The notes beneath the pieces are model-generated. The model ran no database searches. It was given only the letters and a program-made list of their open reading frames with translations, and was not told the DNA's origin. A DNA stretch of 49,342 bases from Deinococcus apachensis DSM 19763. GTDB lineage: Bacteria; Deinococcota; Deinococci; Deinococcales; Deinococcaceae. The stretch covers positions 1 through 49,342 of the forward strand of contig NZ_KB906418.1 in assembly GCF_000381345.1 (NCBI RefSeq), in the 5' to 3' direction. The stretch's first letter is position 1. Every line of letters begins with the position of its first letter. Both the position numbers and the translations under genes were made by a program. Positions 25,136 through 33,172 of this stretch are shown here, piece after piece.

Positions 25136-25521
25136 ATGTGCCCAGCCGATCTCACCCCCGCCGAGATCGTGGATCTCCTCGACGACGCCTACCAGGAGGG
25201 GCGTGGAGGTCCTCCGTCCGGCCCGGCCCCCGCGGAGCGGGCGGCCCTCGTGCGGATTACCTGGGTTGCCATCCCAAGCAGAAAGCCGCGGTGCTGCAGC
25301 ACGTGGAAAGCGTGAACCGCGCGGTGGACCTCTTCGAGGCGCGCGGGCCCTTCGACGCCCAGCAGATTCGGCGCAACGCCGAGCGCTTCCGGCCCGAGCG
25401 GTTCCGGGCCGAATTTCAGGCGATCATGGAGACGGCGTACTCCGCCTTTCAGCACGGCGAGAACCCGGAACGGGCGGTCATGGGGCTGGCTGGAATCGGG
25501 GTCGGGGAAGGAACCGGATGA
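25136..25521 (+). pseudogene. Chimeric remnant: small-orphan N-terminus fused to a glycosyltransferase tail
   Basis: The 5' part (25136-25250) encodes LTPAEIVDLLDDAYQEGRGG and APAERAALV, paralogous to the protein at 28100-28375. A 1-base shift near 25250 moves to the frame with YLGCHPKQKAAVLQ, still matching that paralogue. From about 25300 the sequence becomes FDAQQIRRNAERFRPERFRA, which looks like the C-terminal tail of a GT4 glycosyltransferase. Its stop overlaps the rfbB start (ATGA at 25518-25521), the mark of a former glycosyltransferase-rfbB operon. Confidence 0.6.
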
Positions 25522-26552
25522 GGAACATCATCGTGACGGGCGGCTGCGGCTTTATCGGCAGCAACTTCGTGCGGTACTGGCTGGACAGGCACGCGAGCCA
25601 CGTCACCGTGCTGGACAAGCTGACCTACGCGGGACGGCGGGAAAATCTGCATGACCTGTGGGGCGACCCACGCCTCTCGCTGGTCGAGGGGGACATCGGT
25701 GACCAGGCGTTGGTGCGCCGGGTATGCCGCGAGAGGAACGTCGACCTGATCGTCAACTTCGCGGCCGAGACTCATGTGGACCAGAGCATTCTCGGCCCGC
25801 TCGTCTTCACCGACACCAACGTCCGCGGCACGCATGTGCTGTTGGAGGTGGCGCGGGAATTGGGGATTCGGCTCCACCACGTCAGCACCGACGAGGTCTA
25901 CGGGCATATCCCCGACGGCCACCAGAGCGTCGAGACGGACCCGCTCGCCGCGCGCAGCCCCTATGCGGCGAGCAAGGCGGCGGCGGATCAGCTTGTGCAG
26001 GCCTACTACATCACCTACGGTCTGCCCGTGACGATCACGCGCGGCGCGAACAACGTGGGGCCCTACCAGTACCCAGAAAAAGCCGTGCCCCTGTTCAGCA
26101 CGAACGCGATTCTGGGCGAACCTCTCCCGGTGTACGGCGACGGCAGGCAGATGCGCGACTACGCGCACGTCCATGACCACTGCACCGGGATCGAGGCCGT
26201 GCTTCTGCGGGGCGAGATCGGGCAGGTCTACAACGTGGGTACCGGCCGCGAGATGACGAACCTGGAGATGGTGGACATCGTGCTGGACACACTGGGGGGG
26301 GACCGCGGCCTGGTGCGGCATGTCACCGACCGCCCGGGCCACGACCGGCGGTACTCGATGAACGTGGACAAAGTACGGGCTCTGGGGTGGGAGCCGAGGT
26401 ACGATCCCAGGGAGGCGGTGGCCGAGGCGGCGCGCTGGTACGCCGGGAACCGCTGGTGGTGGGAGCCGATCCGCTCGGGCGCCTTTCGCGAGTATTACGA
26501 GCGGCAGTACGTGCGGCGGCTGGCGAGCGCCCCGACGGGGCAGCCGTCATGA
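25518..26552 (+). CDS. rfbB: dTDP-glucose 4,6-dehydratase
   Basis: A 344-residue extended SDR enzyme that converts dTDP-glucose to dTDP-4-keto-6-deoxyglucose, the second step towards dTDP-rhamnose. The NAD-binding motif is GGCGFIGSN (residues 8-16). Active-site signatures visible are STDEVYG (Thr/Asp/Glu triad), YAASKAA (Tyr and Lys) and ARSPYAASK. Length is normal for RmlB. ATG 25518 overlaps the upstream stop and has GGGGAAGG before it. The downstream rfbA is truncated and no rfbC or rfbD follows, so it may be an isolated survivor of a rhamnose-precursor operon. It could still serve the exopolysaccharide locus. Confidence 0.93.
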   Translation: MRNIIVTGGCGFIGSNFVRYWLDRHASHVTVLDKLTYAGRRENLHDLWGDPRLSLVEGDIGDQALVRRVCRERNVDLIVNFAAETHVDQSILGPLVFTDTNVRGTHVLLEVARELGIRLHHVSTDEVYGHIPDGHQSVETDPLAARSPYAASKAAADQLVQAYYITYGLPVTITRGANNVGPYQYPEKAVPLFSTNAILGEPLPVYGDGRQMRDYAHVHDHCTGIEAVLLRGEIGQVYNVGTGREMTNLEMVDIVLDTLGGDRGLVRHVTDRPGHDRRYSMNVDKVRALGWEPRYDPREAVAEAARWYAGNRWWWEPIRSGAFREYYERQYVRRLASAPTGQPS

Positions 26553-26779
26553 ACGCGGCGCCCACCACCTCCCGGCGGGGCATCATCCTGGCGGGGAGCT
26601 CCAGCACCCGCCCGCACCCCGCGACCCTGGCGGTGTCCAAGCAACTTCTCCCGACCTCCGACAAGCCGATGATCGACTACCCGCTCACCACCCTGATGCT
26701 GGGCGGGGACCCGGACGATGCCACCTGCCAGCTGGATGCGGGGTTTGTGGGGCCGGGCGAGGGGAACCCGGCAGGGTGA
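26549..26779 (+). pseudogene. rfbA: Truncated glucose-1-phosphate thymidylyltransferase
   Basis: The first ~48 codons match Rml[21 protein letters not shown] and [20 protein letters not shown]. The nucleotide-binding loop GGSGTR has changed to GSSSTR, so even this part has lost its signature. After LMLGGD the sequence is unrelated and stops at 26779, against roughly 290 residues for an intact enzyme. ATG overlaps the rfbB stop by 4 bases. No product activity is expected. Confidence 0.85.
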
Positions 26780-26793
26780 CCGGCCAAAGAAAA

Positions 26794-26821
26794 GCCCCGC
26801 TCGGTTATCGTTGAGCGGGGC
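26794..26821 (-). terminator. Intrinsic terminator
   Basis: GCCCCGCTC (26794-26802) pairs with GAGCGGGGC (26813-26821) over a 10-nt loop. On the minus strand the stem is followed by TTTTCTTT, so it terminates the trypsin-like gene; it may also stop the rfb transcript from the other side. Confidence 0.85.
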
Positions 26822-26893
26822 GCCAGGTTGTGGGGAAGGCACAGAGCTTAGCGTGGGGAGACGGCCGGATTGTCCCGCCCCCCACTACAGGTC

Positions 26894-27769
26894 CTACCGC
26901 AGGTAGGGATTGACGAAGTTTTGCGCCAGGGAGGTATCCAGTCGGAACGAGAAGTCGTTGCCCTTGCAGTTGGCCGTGATGCCGAAGGAAGTGATGGCGG
27001 CGATCACGTTGGTGTTGTTGAAAAAGATCGGCCCACCCGAGTCGCCGTAACATTGGCCGCCCCCACCATTGCCCGCACCGGGGTTGTTGGTGAGCTTGAC
27101 GCTCTGGGTTCCGGTGTTCCTGCTGTTCACCTCAATGAAGCGCTGGAGCCCCTTGTAGCGGGCGTACTCGTCCGGAATAGGTTTATTGCTCGTTTCAGGC
27201 TTCCAGGCCTGCGCCCCGTAGCCCACCGGCTCGAACAGTTGCGCCTTGAGCTGGGCCTGCGGCGTCGTGTCGAAATAGCGCAGTGGAGGCAACTTGCCGT
27301 AGGTGCTCATGCTGACGGGACGACTCAGGATAACCAAGCCGATGTCGTAAGTGTTTGGGAACGCCGAGTAGTCGTCGTACTGGGGGTGTGGGATGACGTC
27401 GGCAGCCTTGATCCACTCCGCCGCGAGCCACACGGCCGTGCTGGAGTACTGGGCACGGGTCGCTAACGGGTCCTCAGCGAAACTGACGTAGGTCACGTCG
27501 TTCTTGTTGCCGCCCTCCTCCACGCAGTGTCCGGCGGTGAGCATCACCGTCGGCGAGAGGAGGGTACCCGTGCAACTGTAGTAGCCGACGCCATTTTGAA
27601 CGAACAGGAGGGTCCCCACGTAGGGGTGTTCGCCCGCATCACGTTGACCCCAGGTGATCTGGGGTTGGAGGAGTGCTTGTGGGGCCTGCTGTTGAACTGA
27701 TCCGCAGGCGGAGAGTGCCAGAGCCGAGATTGAACCTACTACCCATGCCGGTCGTCTGTTCCTTTGCAT
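26894..27769 (-). CDS. Trypsin-like (S1) serine protease lipoprotein
   Basis: A 291-residue lipoprotein with signal MQRNRRPAWVVGSISALALS and lipobox LSAC. The chymotrypsin-fold domain covers about 40-285 with the full catalytic triad: His81 (LTAGHC), Asp142 (YDIGLV) and Ser244 (YGDSGGP). An N-terminal IVGG-type activation site is not obvious, so it may be active without trypsin-like maturation. ATG 27769 is chosen for the AGAGGAGCACG site; a longer frame begins at 27817. It is monocistronic, with a strong terminator downstream. It is the third surface protease of the window after the S8 and C1 lipoproteins. Confidence 0.9.
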   Translation of the reverse strand: MQRNRRPAWVVGSISALALSACGSVQQQAPQALLQPQITWGQRDAGEHPYVGTLLFVQNGVGYYSCTGTLLSPTVMLTAGHCVEEGGNKNDVTYVSFAEDPLATRAQYSSTAVWLAAEWIKAADVIPHPQYDDYSAFPNTYDIGLVILSRPVSMSTYGKLPPLRYFDTTPQAQLKAQLFEPVGYGAQAWKPETSNKPIPDEYARYKGLQRFIEVNSRNTGTQSVKLTNNPGAGNGGGGQCYGDSGGPIFFNNTNVIAAITSFGITANCKGNDFSFRLDTSLAQNFVNPYLR

Positions 27770-27881
27770 CGTGCTCCTCTCCGGGCAGCAGCGTTCCAGC
27801 TTTCTGCTCCGTTTCACTGTGCTGTGCCCGTACGCCCACTTTCACATGCTCAAGGGGCGGTCTGCAAGCCCGCAGAGAGAA

Positions 27882-27909
27882 GGCCCGCGCTCAGAGGAGG
27901 CGGGCCGGA
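27882..27909. repeat. 28-nt hairpin repeat, copy 1
   Basis: GGCCCGC and GCGGGCC arms around CTCAGAGGAG, followed by GGA. It matches 28363-28390 at 26 of 28 positions, and both copies are followed by a CTGGAA-containing stretch. It could be a REP-like palindromic element or a terminator without a T-run. Confidence 0.6.
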
Positions 27910-28099
27910 ATAAAGCTGGAAATGGAAGGGAGGGCAATGCGCCGCAGCTCGTCGATCCCTTGCCTTGGCGTGCATTGAGTGTAGGAGGAGGGGTGCGGCA
28001 AGTCTGTGAAGTTCTTAAAGCTGAGGTTAAGGTAGGACGGCGGGTGGAGCACAATGCAAAAGTGATCGTAGAGTAAGGGGACGCACTCTACTCTCCCAT

Positions 28100-28375
28100 A
28101 TGCCGCCCACCGACCTCACCACTGTCCTGATGGTGAACCTGCTCAGTGACGCCTATCAGGAGGTTCAGGGGGGTGTGCCGTCCAGCCTCACTCCCGCTGA
28201 GCGAGCCGCCCTGGTCGAATACCTGGGCGGCCACCCGGAGAAGAAAGTGGCCGTACTGCGCCTGTGGCAGGAGCGGTTGGTTTGGCAGAGGAGCGACCCG
28301 GAGAGCGCGGCGTCCTGGTTAGACAACGAGTTCCTGAGCCCGGACTCGCTCACCAGGAAAGAGGCCCGCCCTTAG
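28100..28375 (+). CDS. Small conserved-looking protein (91 aa), unknown function
   Basis: A soluble, acidic, helical protein containing MVNLLSDAYQEVQGGVPSSL, TPAERAALVEYLGGHPEKKV and LWQERLVWQRSDPE. A decayed paralogue lies at 25136-25300 (AEIVDLLDDAYQEGRGG, APAERAALV, YLGCHPKQKAAVLQ), showing it is a real and duplicated gene. No Shine-Dalgarno is present; TACTCT at 28089-28094, five bases before ATG, suggests a leaderless mRNA. The stop codon lies inside copy 2 of the 28-nt hairpin repeat. Confidence 0.7.
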   Translation: MPPTDLTTVLMVNLLSDAYQEVQGGVPSSLTPAERAALVEYLGGHPEKKVAVLRLWQERLVWQRSDPESAASWLDNEFLSPDSLTRKEARP

Positions 28376-28390
28376 AGGAGGCGGGCCGGA
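28363..28390. repeat. 28-nt hairpin repeat, copy 2
   Basis: It has GGCCCGC/GCGGGCC arms with CTTAGAGGAG between, differing from copy 1 (27882-27909) at two positions. The TAG stop of 28100-28375 lies in the loop side. 28391-28525 beyond it carries no gene. Confidence 0.6.
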
Positions 28391-28525
28391 CTGGAAGGGC
28401 GTGCAAGTAGATTACTGATAACGACTCAGGTTCGCGACGCCCATTGCACTTCTCGCCCCCGTGTTTCCGGTCAGCAGGGGTCCTCAACCCAGGGTCGCGT
28501 CTCAAATCAAGCCCGGAATCAATAC

Positions 28526-29023
28526 TTAATCACAGTGTGGGTAATAGAGTACCTGACCGCTGGGTAATGTATATGCCGCGTAATAACCATTATTGAACCT
28601 GTCGAGAATCGTCGCCCAGGCCAACAACTGTTCCCGTGTCGCCGTTAACGTACCTTTGAAATATGCATCCGCCTTCAGGAACGCATCCCGAACCTCAGGG
28701 ATGTCTGTCGTTTCATTCGCGCTGGCATCCAGCCCGTTCGCGCGAGCGGCAATATACTGGTGTGCCAGAATAATATAGGCATCACCACGCGGTGCGACGG
28801 ACAGGAAAGACTGATAGGTGTAGCCCGTATTGAAGAAGGGTACGTTGGCGAGCGAGAAAGAGTGGTTTTTATAGTAGCCTTGCGTGCGGACGCAGAACTG
28901 TTTATGTTGGGCGGTCAACCCTCCGTTCGTCGGGTTCACTGCCATCGAAGGTACAGACGCTTGCTGACAAGCAGAGAGAACGACGGCTAAGCCGAGCCCT
29001 GCGACCCAGTGGGACCTGCTCAT
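28526..29023 (-). CDS. Lipoprotein with TQGYYKNH motif
   Basis: A 165-residue lipoprotein: MSRSHWVAGLGLAVVLSAC gives a lipobox. Near residue 45 the CVRTQGYYKNHSF block matches a short motif seen in many extracellular bacterial and archaeal proteins (usually C-x-TQGYWKNH), of unknown role. Two cysteines (FCVRTQ and YPHCD at the end) may pair. AGGAGGAG before the ATG is a strong site. The gene and its upstream region (29024-29340) are visibly AT-richer than the neighbourhood, pointing to acquisition. The function is unknown. Confidence 0.75.
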   Translation of the reverse strand: MSRSHWVAGLGLAVVLSACQQASVPSMAVNPTNGGLTAQHKQFCVRTQGYYKNHSFSLANVPFFNTGYTYQSFLSVAPRGDAYIILAHQYIAARANGLDASANETTDIPEVRDAFLKADAYFKGTLTATREQLLAWATILDRFNNGYYAAYTLPSGQVLYYPHCD

Positions 29024-29390
29024 GACACTCCTCCTGGGAGTTCATTCCATGTAAGCTGATGCAACGGATGGGAAGCGTTCTTCATCCGTCATACTTGTCC
29101 GTTCAGGTGCATGAGGAGCCAAGCAGACCTCCATCTCCTGTAACGAGACTGTACCGATCAGTTCCCCGGGTTATTGTGGTACCCTTAATACTTTCCGCCT
29201 CTCACACCTTCTTGGATGAGGGTGGCCTTTTTAAATTCTTTACTGATGTTCACTTGTACAAAGTGTCACATACAAAACGAGCTAGATCGGTATAGCAGAG
29301 TTGCGTCCCTTCGGGACGACGTCTAGAGGCTGTTATATGAGCGAGTTATTGATTCCGGGCTTGGTTTGAGACCCTCGGTCCTCGTGTGGT
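29024..29390. other. AT-rich intergenic stretch
   Basis: No gene seen. It should contain the promoter of the minus-strand lipoprotein. A small hairpin GTCCC-TTC-GGGAC occurs at about 29307-29319. Base composition is markedly lower in GC than flanking DNA. Confidence 0.5.
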
Positions 29391-29700
29391 TCACACCTGG
29401 GCGCGGCCGTCCACCAGGATCATGCGGACGTTCGGGTCTTCGGCGCTCGTCACGGGTGATTCCTTTTGGTGTCCTCGTCGGTGTTCTTGACCGTGGGGCG
29501 GGCACTGTACAGCTCCCCGGCGTTGTCCCGCAGGATGCGGTGGGCGGCCGCCCCCCCGCACGGTGAGGGCGTGGTCCCGCAACGCGACGAGGCCGCGAAA
29601 GGCCTTCGACAGCCCGCGCGTTTCGAGCAGGGGCGGTGGAGGGGGGGATGCGGAGAGTCCTGAAGCGGAATGAACGGTCAAGCCTTCCTCCTGGGCCGGG
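29391..29700 (-). pseudogene. ABC-transporter ATPase remnant
   Basis: About 29555-29640 on the minus strand encodes LLETRGLSKAFRGLVALRDH, the start of a LivG-like ABC ATPase (usual form LLEVRGLTKRFGGLVAL), then breaks before the Walker A motif. In another frame, 29465-29550 encodes ILRDNAGELYSARPTVKNTD, and about 29395-29455 ends with DPNVRMILVDGRAQV. These read as unrelated scraps joined by deletions. Nothing functional is expected. Confidence 0.5.
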
Positions 29701-29773
29701 CGCCTGAAAGGACGGTCTCTGCTTCGACAGGATGTGAGCCCCACGTTACGGATGATTTCTCCCGCGCGCAAGT

Positions 29774-29794
29774 CGGGTGAATGCCATTCACCCG
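29774..29794. promoter_or_regulatory. Perfect 9-bp palindrome, possible regulator-binding site
   Basis: CGGGTGAAT (29774-29782), spacer GCC, ATTCACCCG (29786-29794). It lies between the divergent remnants of an ABC-transporter gene and an Lrp/AsnC regulator gene, exactly where an autoregulatory operator of that regulator would be expected. The role is inferred. Confidence 0.45.
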
Positions 29795-29828
29795 GACAGG
29801 CCACCCGTTTGACACCCTTCGCCGCAGC

Positions 29829-30300
29829 ATGTCGATCCGGACGGGTGGACCACATCGCCCGGTAACGCCTCGCCGCCCTGCAACACGACGCGCAGGTGGG
29901 CCACGCCGCCCCCGGTCAGACCGTCGGCCTCTCGGCGGTCGGGGTGCACCAACGCCTCTAGCGGCCGCGGTAGCGGGGCTACATTCGGCGTACCGTCGCG
30001 CTGCTCGGCCGCAGGAAACTCGGCTTCGACCTCGTGGGTGTCCTGCTCGTCAACTTCCGGTCGAACCCGCGCCCGGAGAACCTGGGGGAGCTCAAGCGCG
30101 CCGTGGCGGGCCTCCCGCAGGTGCTGGGATGCTACGCCGTGACGGCCATGAGCGATGCCATCCCCAAGATCGCCGTGCGCGACCCCACGGAGCGGCGCGA
30201 CCTTCTCCAAACCTTGGCCCTCGTGCAGGACGTGATCGAGCGCGTACGGACCTGCATCGTGCTGGAGGAATTCAAGGACGGCCCGACCTGCCGTTGGGCG
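29829..30300 (+). pseudogene. Lrp/AsnC-family regulator, inactivated by stop codons
   Basis: One frame carries the whole protein. An HTH region has RLAALQHDAQVGHAA and QTVGLSAVGVHQRL, then RGYIRRTVALLGRRKLGFDL. The AsnC ligand-binding half has RPENLGELKRAVAGLPQVLG, CYAVT and RVRTCIVLEEFK. In-frame stops sit at 29863-29865 (TAA), 29959-29961 (TAG) and 29971-29973 (TAG), and no natural start remains. The reading frame stays open after these to 30537, but the last ~75 codons are not protein-like. Confidence 0.75.
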
Positions 30301-30567
30301 CCGCGCGCGAATCCAGGGCTAGCCCGTAGGGGGCTGACAGGACGCTGCGCCCCACCTCCAGGCGAGGACGCCCGCCGGGAGTTCCTGCCTCCCCTGGGAA
30401 GAAGGGCGTCGTCGAGCGAGGAGCGCGTCCGCCAGAATGGACGCGCGCTCCCCGCGGAGCTTGAGGTCGCACACACCCTCTTTCTCGCGTCTGGAAGAGC
30501 TTTTTCACTACCTATCCAGGTGCAAGTTCTGAGTTAGACGGGGTGAAGGCGCCGCCGGAAGTCGCCT

Positions 30568-30801
30568 TCACCGGTCAGATTTCTTGACGGCAATGATCTC
30601 CACCCCAAGTTCGTCAAGGATGCGCTGCCAGTTTTCGGGGATTTTGCCAACCGTACCATTTAACAGCCTGGTGACTGCTGGCCGCGCCAGACCAGTCCTG
30701 CGAGCAAGTTCCCCCTGAGAAATGTCCTTCTCAAGCATGACCTGCTTGACAAATGCGCGGACATCCTCGTTCATTCCCGCCAAGTTATCACTGCTGTCCA
30801 T
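30568..30801 (-). CDS. XRE-family helix-turn-helix regulator
   Basis: A 77-residue DNA-binding protein with one HTH_3 domain: VMLEKDISQGELARRTGLAR and PAVTRLLNGTVGKIP. The short C-terminal strand (LGVEIIAVKK) is typical of small phage-type repressors and of antitoxins. An alternative start at ATG 30774 has GGCGGGA before it. It is divergent from the replication-initiator-like gene at 30920 across a 118-bp region carrying a perfect palindrome, so it most likely represses that promoter and its own. No toxin gene is adjacent. Confidence 0.82.
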   Translation of the reverse strand: MDSSDNLAGMNEDVRAFVKQVMLEKDISQGELARRTGLARPAVTRLLNGTVGKIPENWQRILDELGVEIIAVKKSDR

Positions 30802-30828
30802 TTCAAGAAGCTAAGAAACTTGACCTGT

Positions 30829-30847
30829 GGTAACAGAATGTGTTACC
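30829..30847. promoter_or_regulatory. Operator-like palindrome in the divergent promoter region
   Basis: GGTAACA (30829-30835), spacer GAATG, TGTTACC (30841-30847): perfect 7-bp arms. TTGACC at 30820-30825 could be the -35 element of the rightward promoter, with the palindrome covering the region where the -10 would lie. It is a natural binding site for the XRE repressor at 30568-30801. Confidence 0.65.
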
Positions 30848-30919
30848 TTTGCCGCACCGAAGGGGGGAGAAGGCCTAGGAAACCTTCCCCTTCGGGAATC
30901 CAACCTGTTGGAGGATCAG

Positions 30920-31984
30920 ATGACATCCTACACCACTGTCGGGCGGACGGGACTGGCGGTGTCGCTGGTGAGGGAGACCCTCGGCCAGCAGCCCGTGGTC
31001 GCGGTGCCGACACCGTTCATCACGCTGCTGGGGGACTGCACGGCGGGGGCCTTCCTCGCCCAGTGCTGCTACCTCAGTGAGCACGCCGCCGACGCCGAGG
31101 GCTGGTTCGAGCACTCGCACGAGGCCTGGCGGAGGGTCCTGAACCTCTCCCCGGAGCAGATTCGCCGCTGCCTGCGCGTCTGCGCCGGGGTAGTCGAGGT
31201 CAGGCGCAAGGGGCTTCCGGCCCGCAACTTCTTCAGGGTGAATCCGGAAGGCATCCGGGAACGCCTGGCGACCCTCCAGCCCCCCGTGGAAGGCGGGCAG
31301 GAGACCAGAACCGGGCAGAACAGGGAAGGAGATCCCACCGCTCTCCGCGCTCCCCTGACCGGGGTGTCCACTGTCTCCAGTGACCGGGAAACCCCGTCGC
31401 CGGTCGTCCCGCAGACCCCGCCCCCTTCCTTTAGAGAGAAAGAGAAGGTTGAAAAGAAACACCTCCCCACACCGGGCCAGGACGACGTGTGCCGCACTCC
31501 ACCGGACAGCACGGAGACGCTCGCCCGGCTGCTGGGCATCTGGAACCGGCACCGGGGAGCCCTGCCCGAGGCCAGCGGTCTGAGCACCCCCCGCCGCAAG
31601 GCCCTGGACACCCTGCTGTCCGACTGTGGCGGCGACCTGGAGGCCGCCCTCGCGCTGCTGGCCGACGCCACCCGTGAAGTCGCCCAGGACAGCTTCTGGA
31701 CCGCGAAGCGCTTTGGGATCGACACGCTGCTGCCCAAGGTCCTCGGGCGCGCCGAGGCGTGGCGGGCGCGGTCCCAGGCTGCGGCGCCCACCGGCTCTGC
31801 GTCCACGGCGACGCTGGCCGAGTACGGCGTCGGGCAGTTGGTGACCTACCGCCGGGAGCGCTACGCCGTCGAGGCCATCACCGACCGCTACATCGACCTC
31901 TACGACGCGGAGAACGGCTCGGCCCGCATCCTGATCGGCTCGGATGACGTCCGCTCGATCCGCCCCCTGGAGGTGCAGGCATGA
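30920..31984 (+). CDS. Phage/plasmid replication-initiator-like winged-helix protein
   Basis: A 354-residue protein. The N-terminal ~110 residues (FITLLGDCTAGAFLAQCCYL, GWFEHSHEAWRRVLNLSPEQ, IRRCLRVCAGVVEVRRKGLP, RNFFRVN) match the winged-helix pattern of phage replisome organisers and plasmid Rep proteins. A disordered Pro/Ser/Lys linker follows (PVVPQTPPPSFREKEKVEKK), then a helical C-terminal region around LLGIWNRHRGALPEASGLST. ATG 30920 is chosen for the TTGGAGGATC site. It is divergent from the XRE gene, and its stop overlaps the next ATG (ATGA at 31981). Replication or partition of a mobile element is inferred from the N-terminal fold. Confidence 0.6.
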   Translation: MTSYTTVGRTGLAVSLVRETLGQQPVVAVPTPFITLLGDCTAGAFLAQCCYLSEHAADAEGWFEHSHEAWRRVLNLSPEQIRRCLRVCAGVVEVRRKGLPARNFFRVNPEGIRERLATLQPPVEGGQETRTGQNREGDPTALRAPLTGVSTVSSDRETPSPVVPQTPPPSFREKEKVEKKHLPTPGQDDVCRTPPDSTETLARLLGIWNRHRGALPEASGLSTPRRKALDTLLSDCGGDLEAALALLADATREVAQDSFWTAKRFGIDTLLPKVLGRAEAWRARSQAAAPTGSASTATLAEYGVGQLVTYRRERYAVEAITDRYIDLYDAENGSARILIGSDDVRSIRPLEVQA

Positions 31985-32292
31985 GTCCCCGGGCCACCCT
32001 GACCGTCAGCCCCGGGGTCTACCGGCGGCACCTCGTCCGCCCCGAGGTCCTGCCGACCCTTCTCGCCCGCAGCGCCGAGGTCATCACCGACGAGCAGGTC
32101 GACTGGGAAATTCAGGAGGGCGCGTCCCCCTTTCTGGTCAGCGACATCGACTATGAGCTGTACCACCCGGCCCAGCGGCCGCTGGGCGGCGTCATCGACT
32201 GGCAGTTGAGCGGCTGCGCGACGGCGGTCCTAATTGCCCTGCGCCTGATTGCCCTGTGCGAGGAGGCCGAGATGGCCGGGGGGCGCGGATGA
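31981..32292 (+). CDS. Cassette protein of unknown function (103 aa)
   Basis: Translationally coupled to the replication-like gene by a 4-base ATGA overlap. The protein is acidic and soluble: RRHLVRPEVLPTLLARSAEV, VDWEIQEGASPFLVSDIDYE and a hydrophobic C-terminal helix (TAVLIALRLIALCEEAEMAG). No known domain. Its stop overlaps the next start, so it is part of a tight polycistron. Confidence 0.65.
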   Translation: MSPRATLTVSPGVYRRHLVRPEVLPTLLARSAEVITDEQVDWEIQEGASPFLVSDIDYELYHPAQRPLGGVIDWQLSGCATAVLIALRLIALCEEAEMAGGRG

Positions 32293-32549
32293 CGCCGCCC
32301 AGCGTGGGGGTCAGCCCCCGGCTGGACCTAAATCGCCTGCCGGTGATCCTTCAGGATGTGGGCGGGAGGATGACCGGGCAGGACGCGCCGGGTCACGTCT
32401 TGGAGGGCCTGAGGCCCCGCCGGACGTCCCCCGACACCCGCCGGTCCGAAAGGTGGCCCGCCCCGACCTGCTGGGGCTCCCCGGACCGGAGCCCTGCGGC
32501 CGGGGCGACCCTGGCGGTGCGGGCCGGGCACGCCGGGGAGAGCGCATGA
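32289..32549 (+). CDS. Cassette protein of unknown function (86 aa)
   Basis: Linked to both neighbours by ATGA overlaps (32289-32292 and 32546-32549). The N-terminal half (SPRLDLNRLPVILQDVGGRM) looks protein-like; the C-terminal half is Pro/Arg/Ala-rich and of low complexity (RPRRTSPDTRRSERWPAPT), so the reading frame may be spurious after residue 45. The coupled start and stop support translation. Confidence 0.4.
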   Translation: MTPPSVGVSPRLDLNRLPVILQDVGGRMTGQDAPGHVLEGLRPRRTSPDTRRSERWPAPTCWGSPDRSPAAGATLAVRAGHAGESA

Positions 32550-33015
32550 TCACCGATCTGCACTGCCGCCTGCTGGGCCTGGTGGTGGCCCGTCCCGCCC
32601 CGGTCCCGGCGATGAGGGTGATGCTCGAACGGGAGGCCAAACGGCAGGCCACGGGCCTGCTCAGCCTGCCGGGGCTGGCGACCGGGGGTCCAGCCCTGGG
32701 CCGACGGGAGGCGGGGGAGGTGCGGGTGACCCACCTCATCGCCGGGGGCTATCTCTGGCAGGTCAAAGACCCCTGGAGATGGTGGCGTCCTACGTGATGG
32801 GCGCGGTGGACGCGCTGAGTCAGGGGGCCGAGGTGGACTGGGTGTGGTCAGGCGGAGCCCACATGAACCAGGAGGCCTGCCTGAGGGCGGCGTGTGACCG
32901 GGGGCTGGTGGATGAGATGCGCCCGCTGTTCGTGCTGAGCCGCACCCGCGAGCAGGTCGTGATCCGCGCCTGGTCCGGGGATGAGGAGGGAGACGAACTC
33001 CCCTGCCTCGTCTGA
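32546..33015 (+). pseudogene. Frameshifted paralogue of the 33173-33727 protein
   Basis: Frame one (32546-32797) encodes MITDLHCRLLGLVVARPAP through THLIAGGYLWQVKDP. Frame two (32779-33015) encodes MVASYVMGAVDALSQGAEVD, RAACDRGLVDEMRPLFVLSR and VVIRAWSGDEE. In order, these match AHCRFLKVDT, AAMAGYIRWSDYDP, EYVLGWTDAL and RLVDRHRPLLVLGQGRSGLE of the next gene. The break lies at the C4 run in AAAGACCCCTGG near 32768-32776, where one inserted base would restore a single ~155-residue protein. It may be a real decay, programmed slippage or a sequence error. Alternatively, two separate small proteins of 83 and 78 residues are made. Confidence 0.6.
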
Positions 33016-33172
33016 GTCCCGCCCGCCCGTCAGCCGGGGGGCAGCCTGGTCCGTAGGAGCGCCGTTCGGGACGACCGCGCCTGCGGCCACCTCCACCGCC
33101 CTCAGCCTCCCCGGCGGGTCGCCCCCATCTGCTCCCACCGTACCCAGCCCCCGTTGTCCTCAGGAGGACGCC

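Noticed and set aside
27771..28076. Plus-strand frame of ~100 codons starting at the trypsin-like gene's promoter
   Set aside because: No ribosome site, low-complexity Arg-rich content, and it runs through the hairpin repeat.
30568..30801. XRE protein as antitoxin of a toxin-antitoxin pair
   Set aside because: No small toxin-like gene is adjacent on the same strand, and a divergent operator-controlled replication-like gene fits a repressor better.
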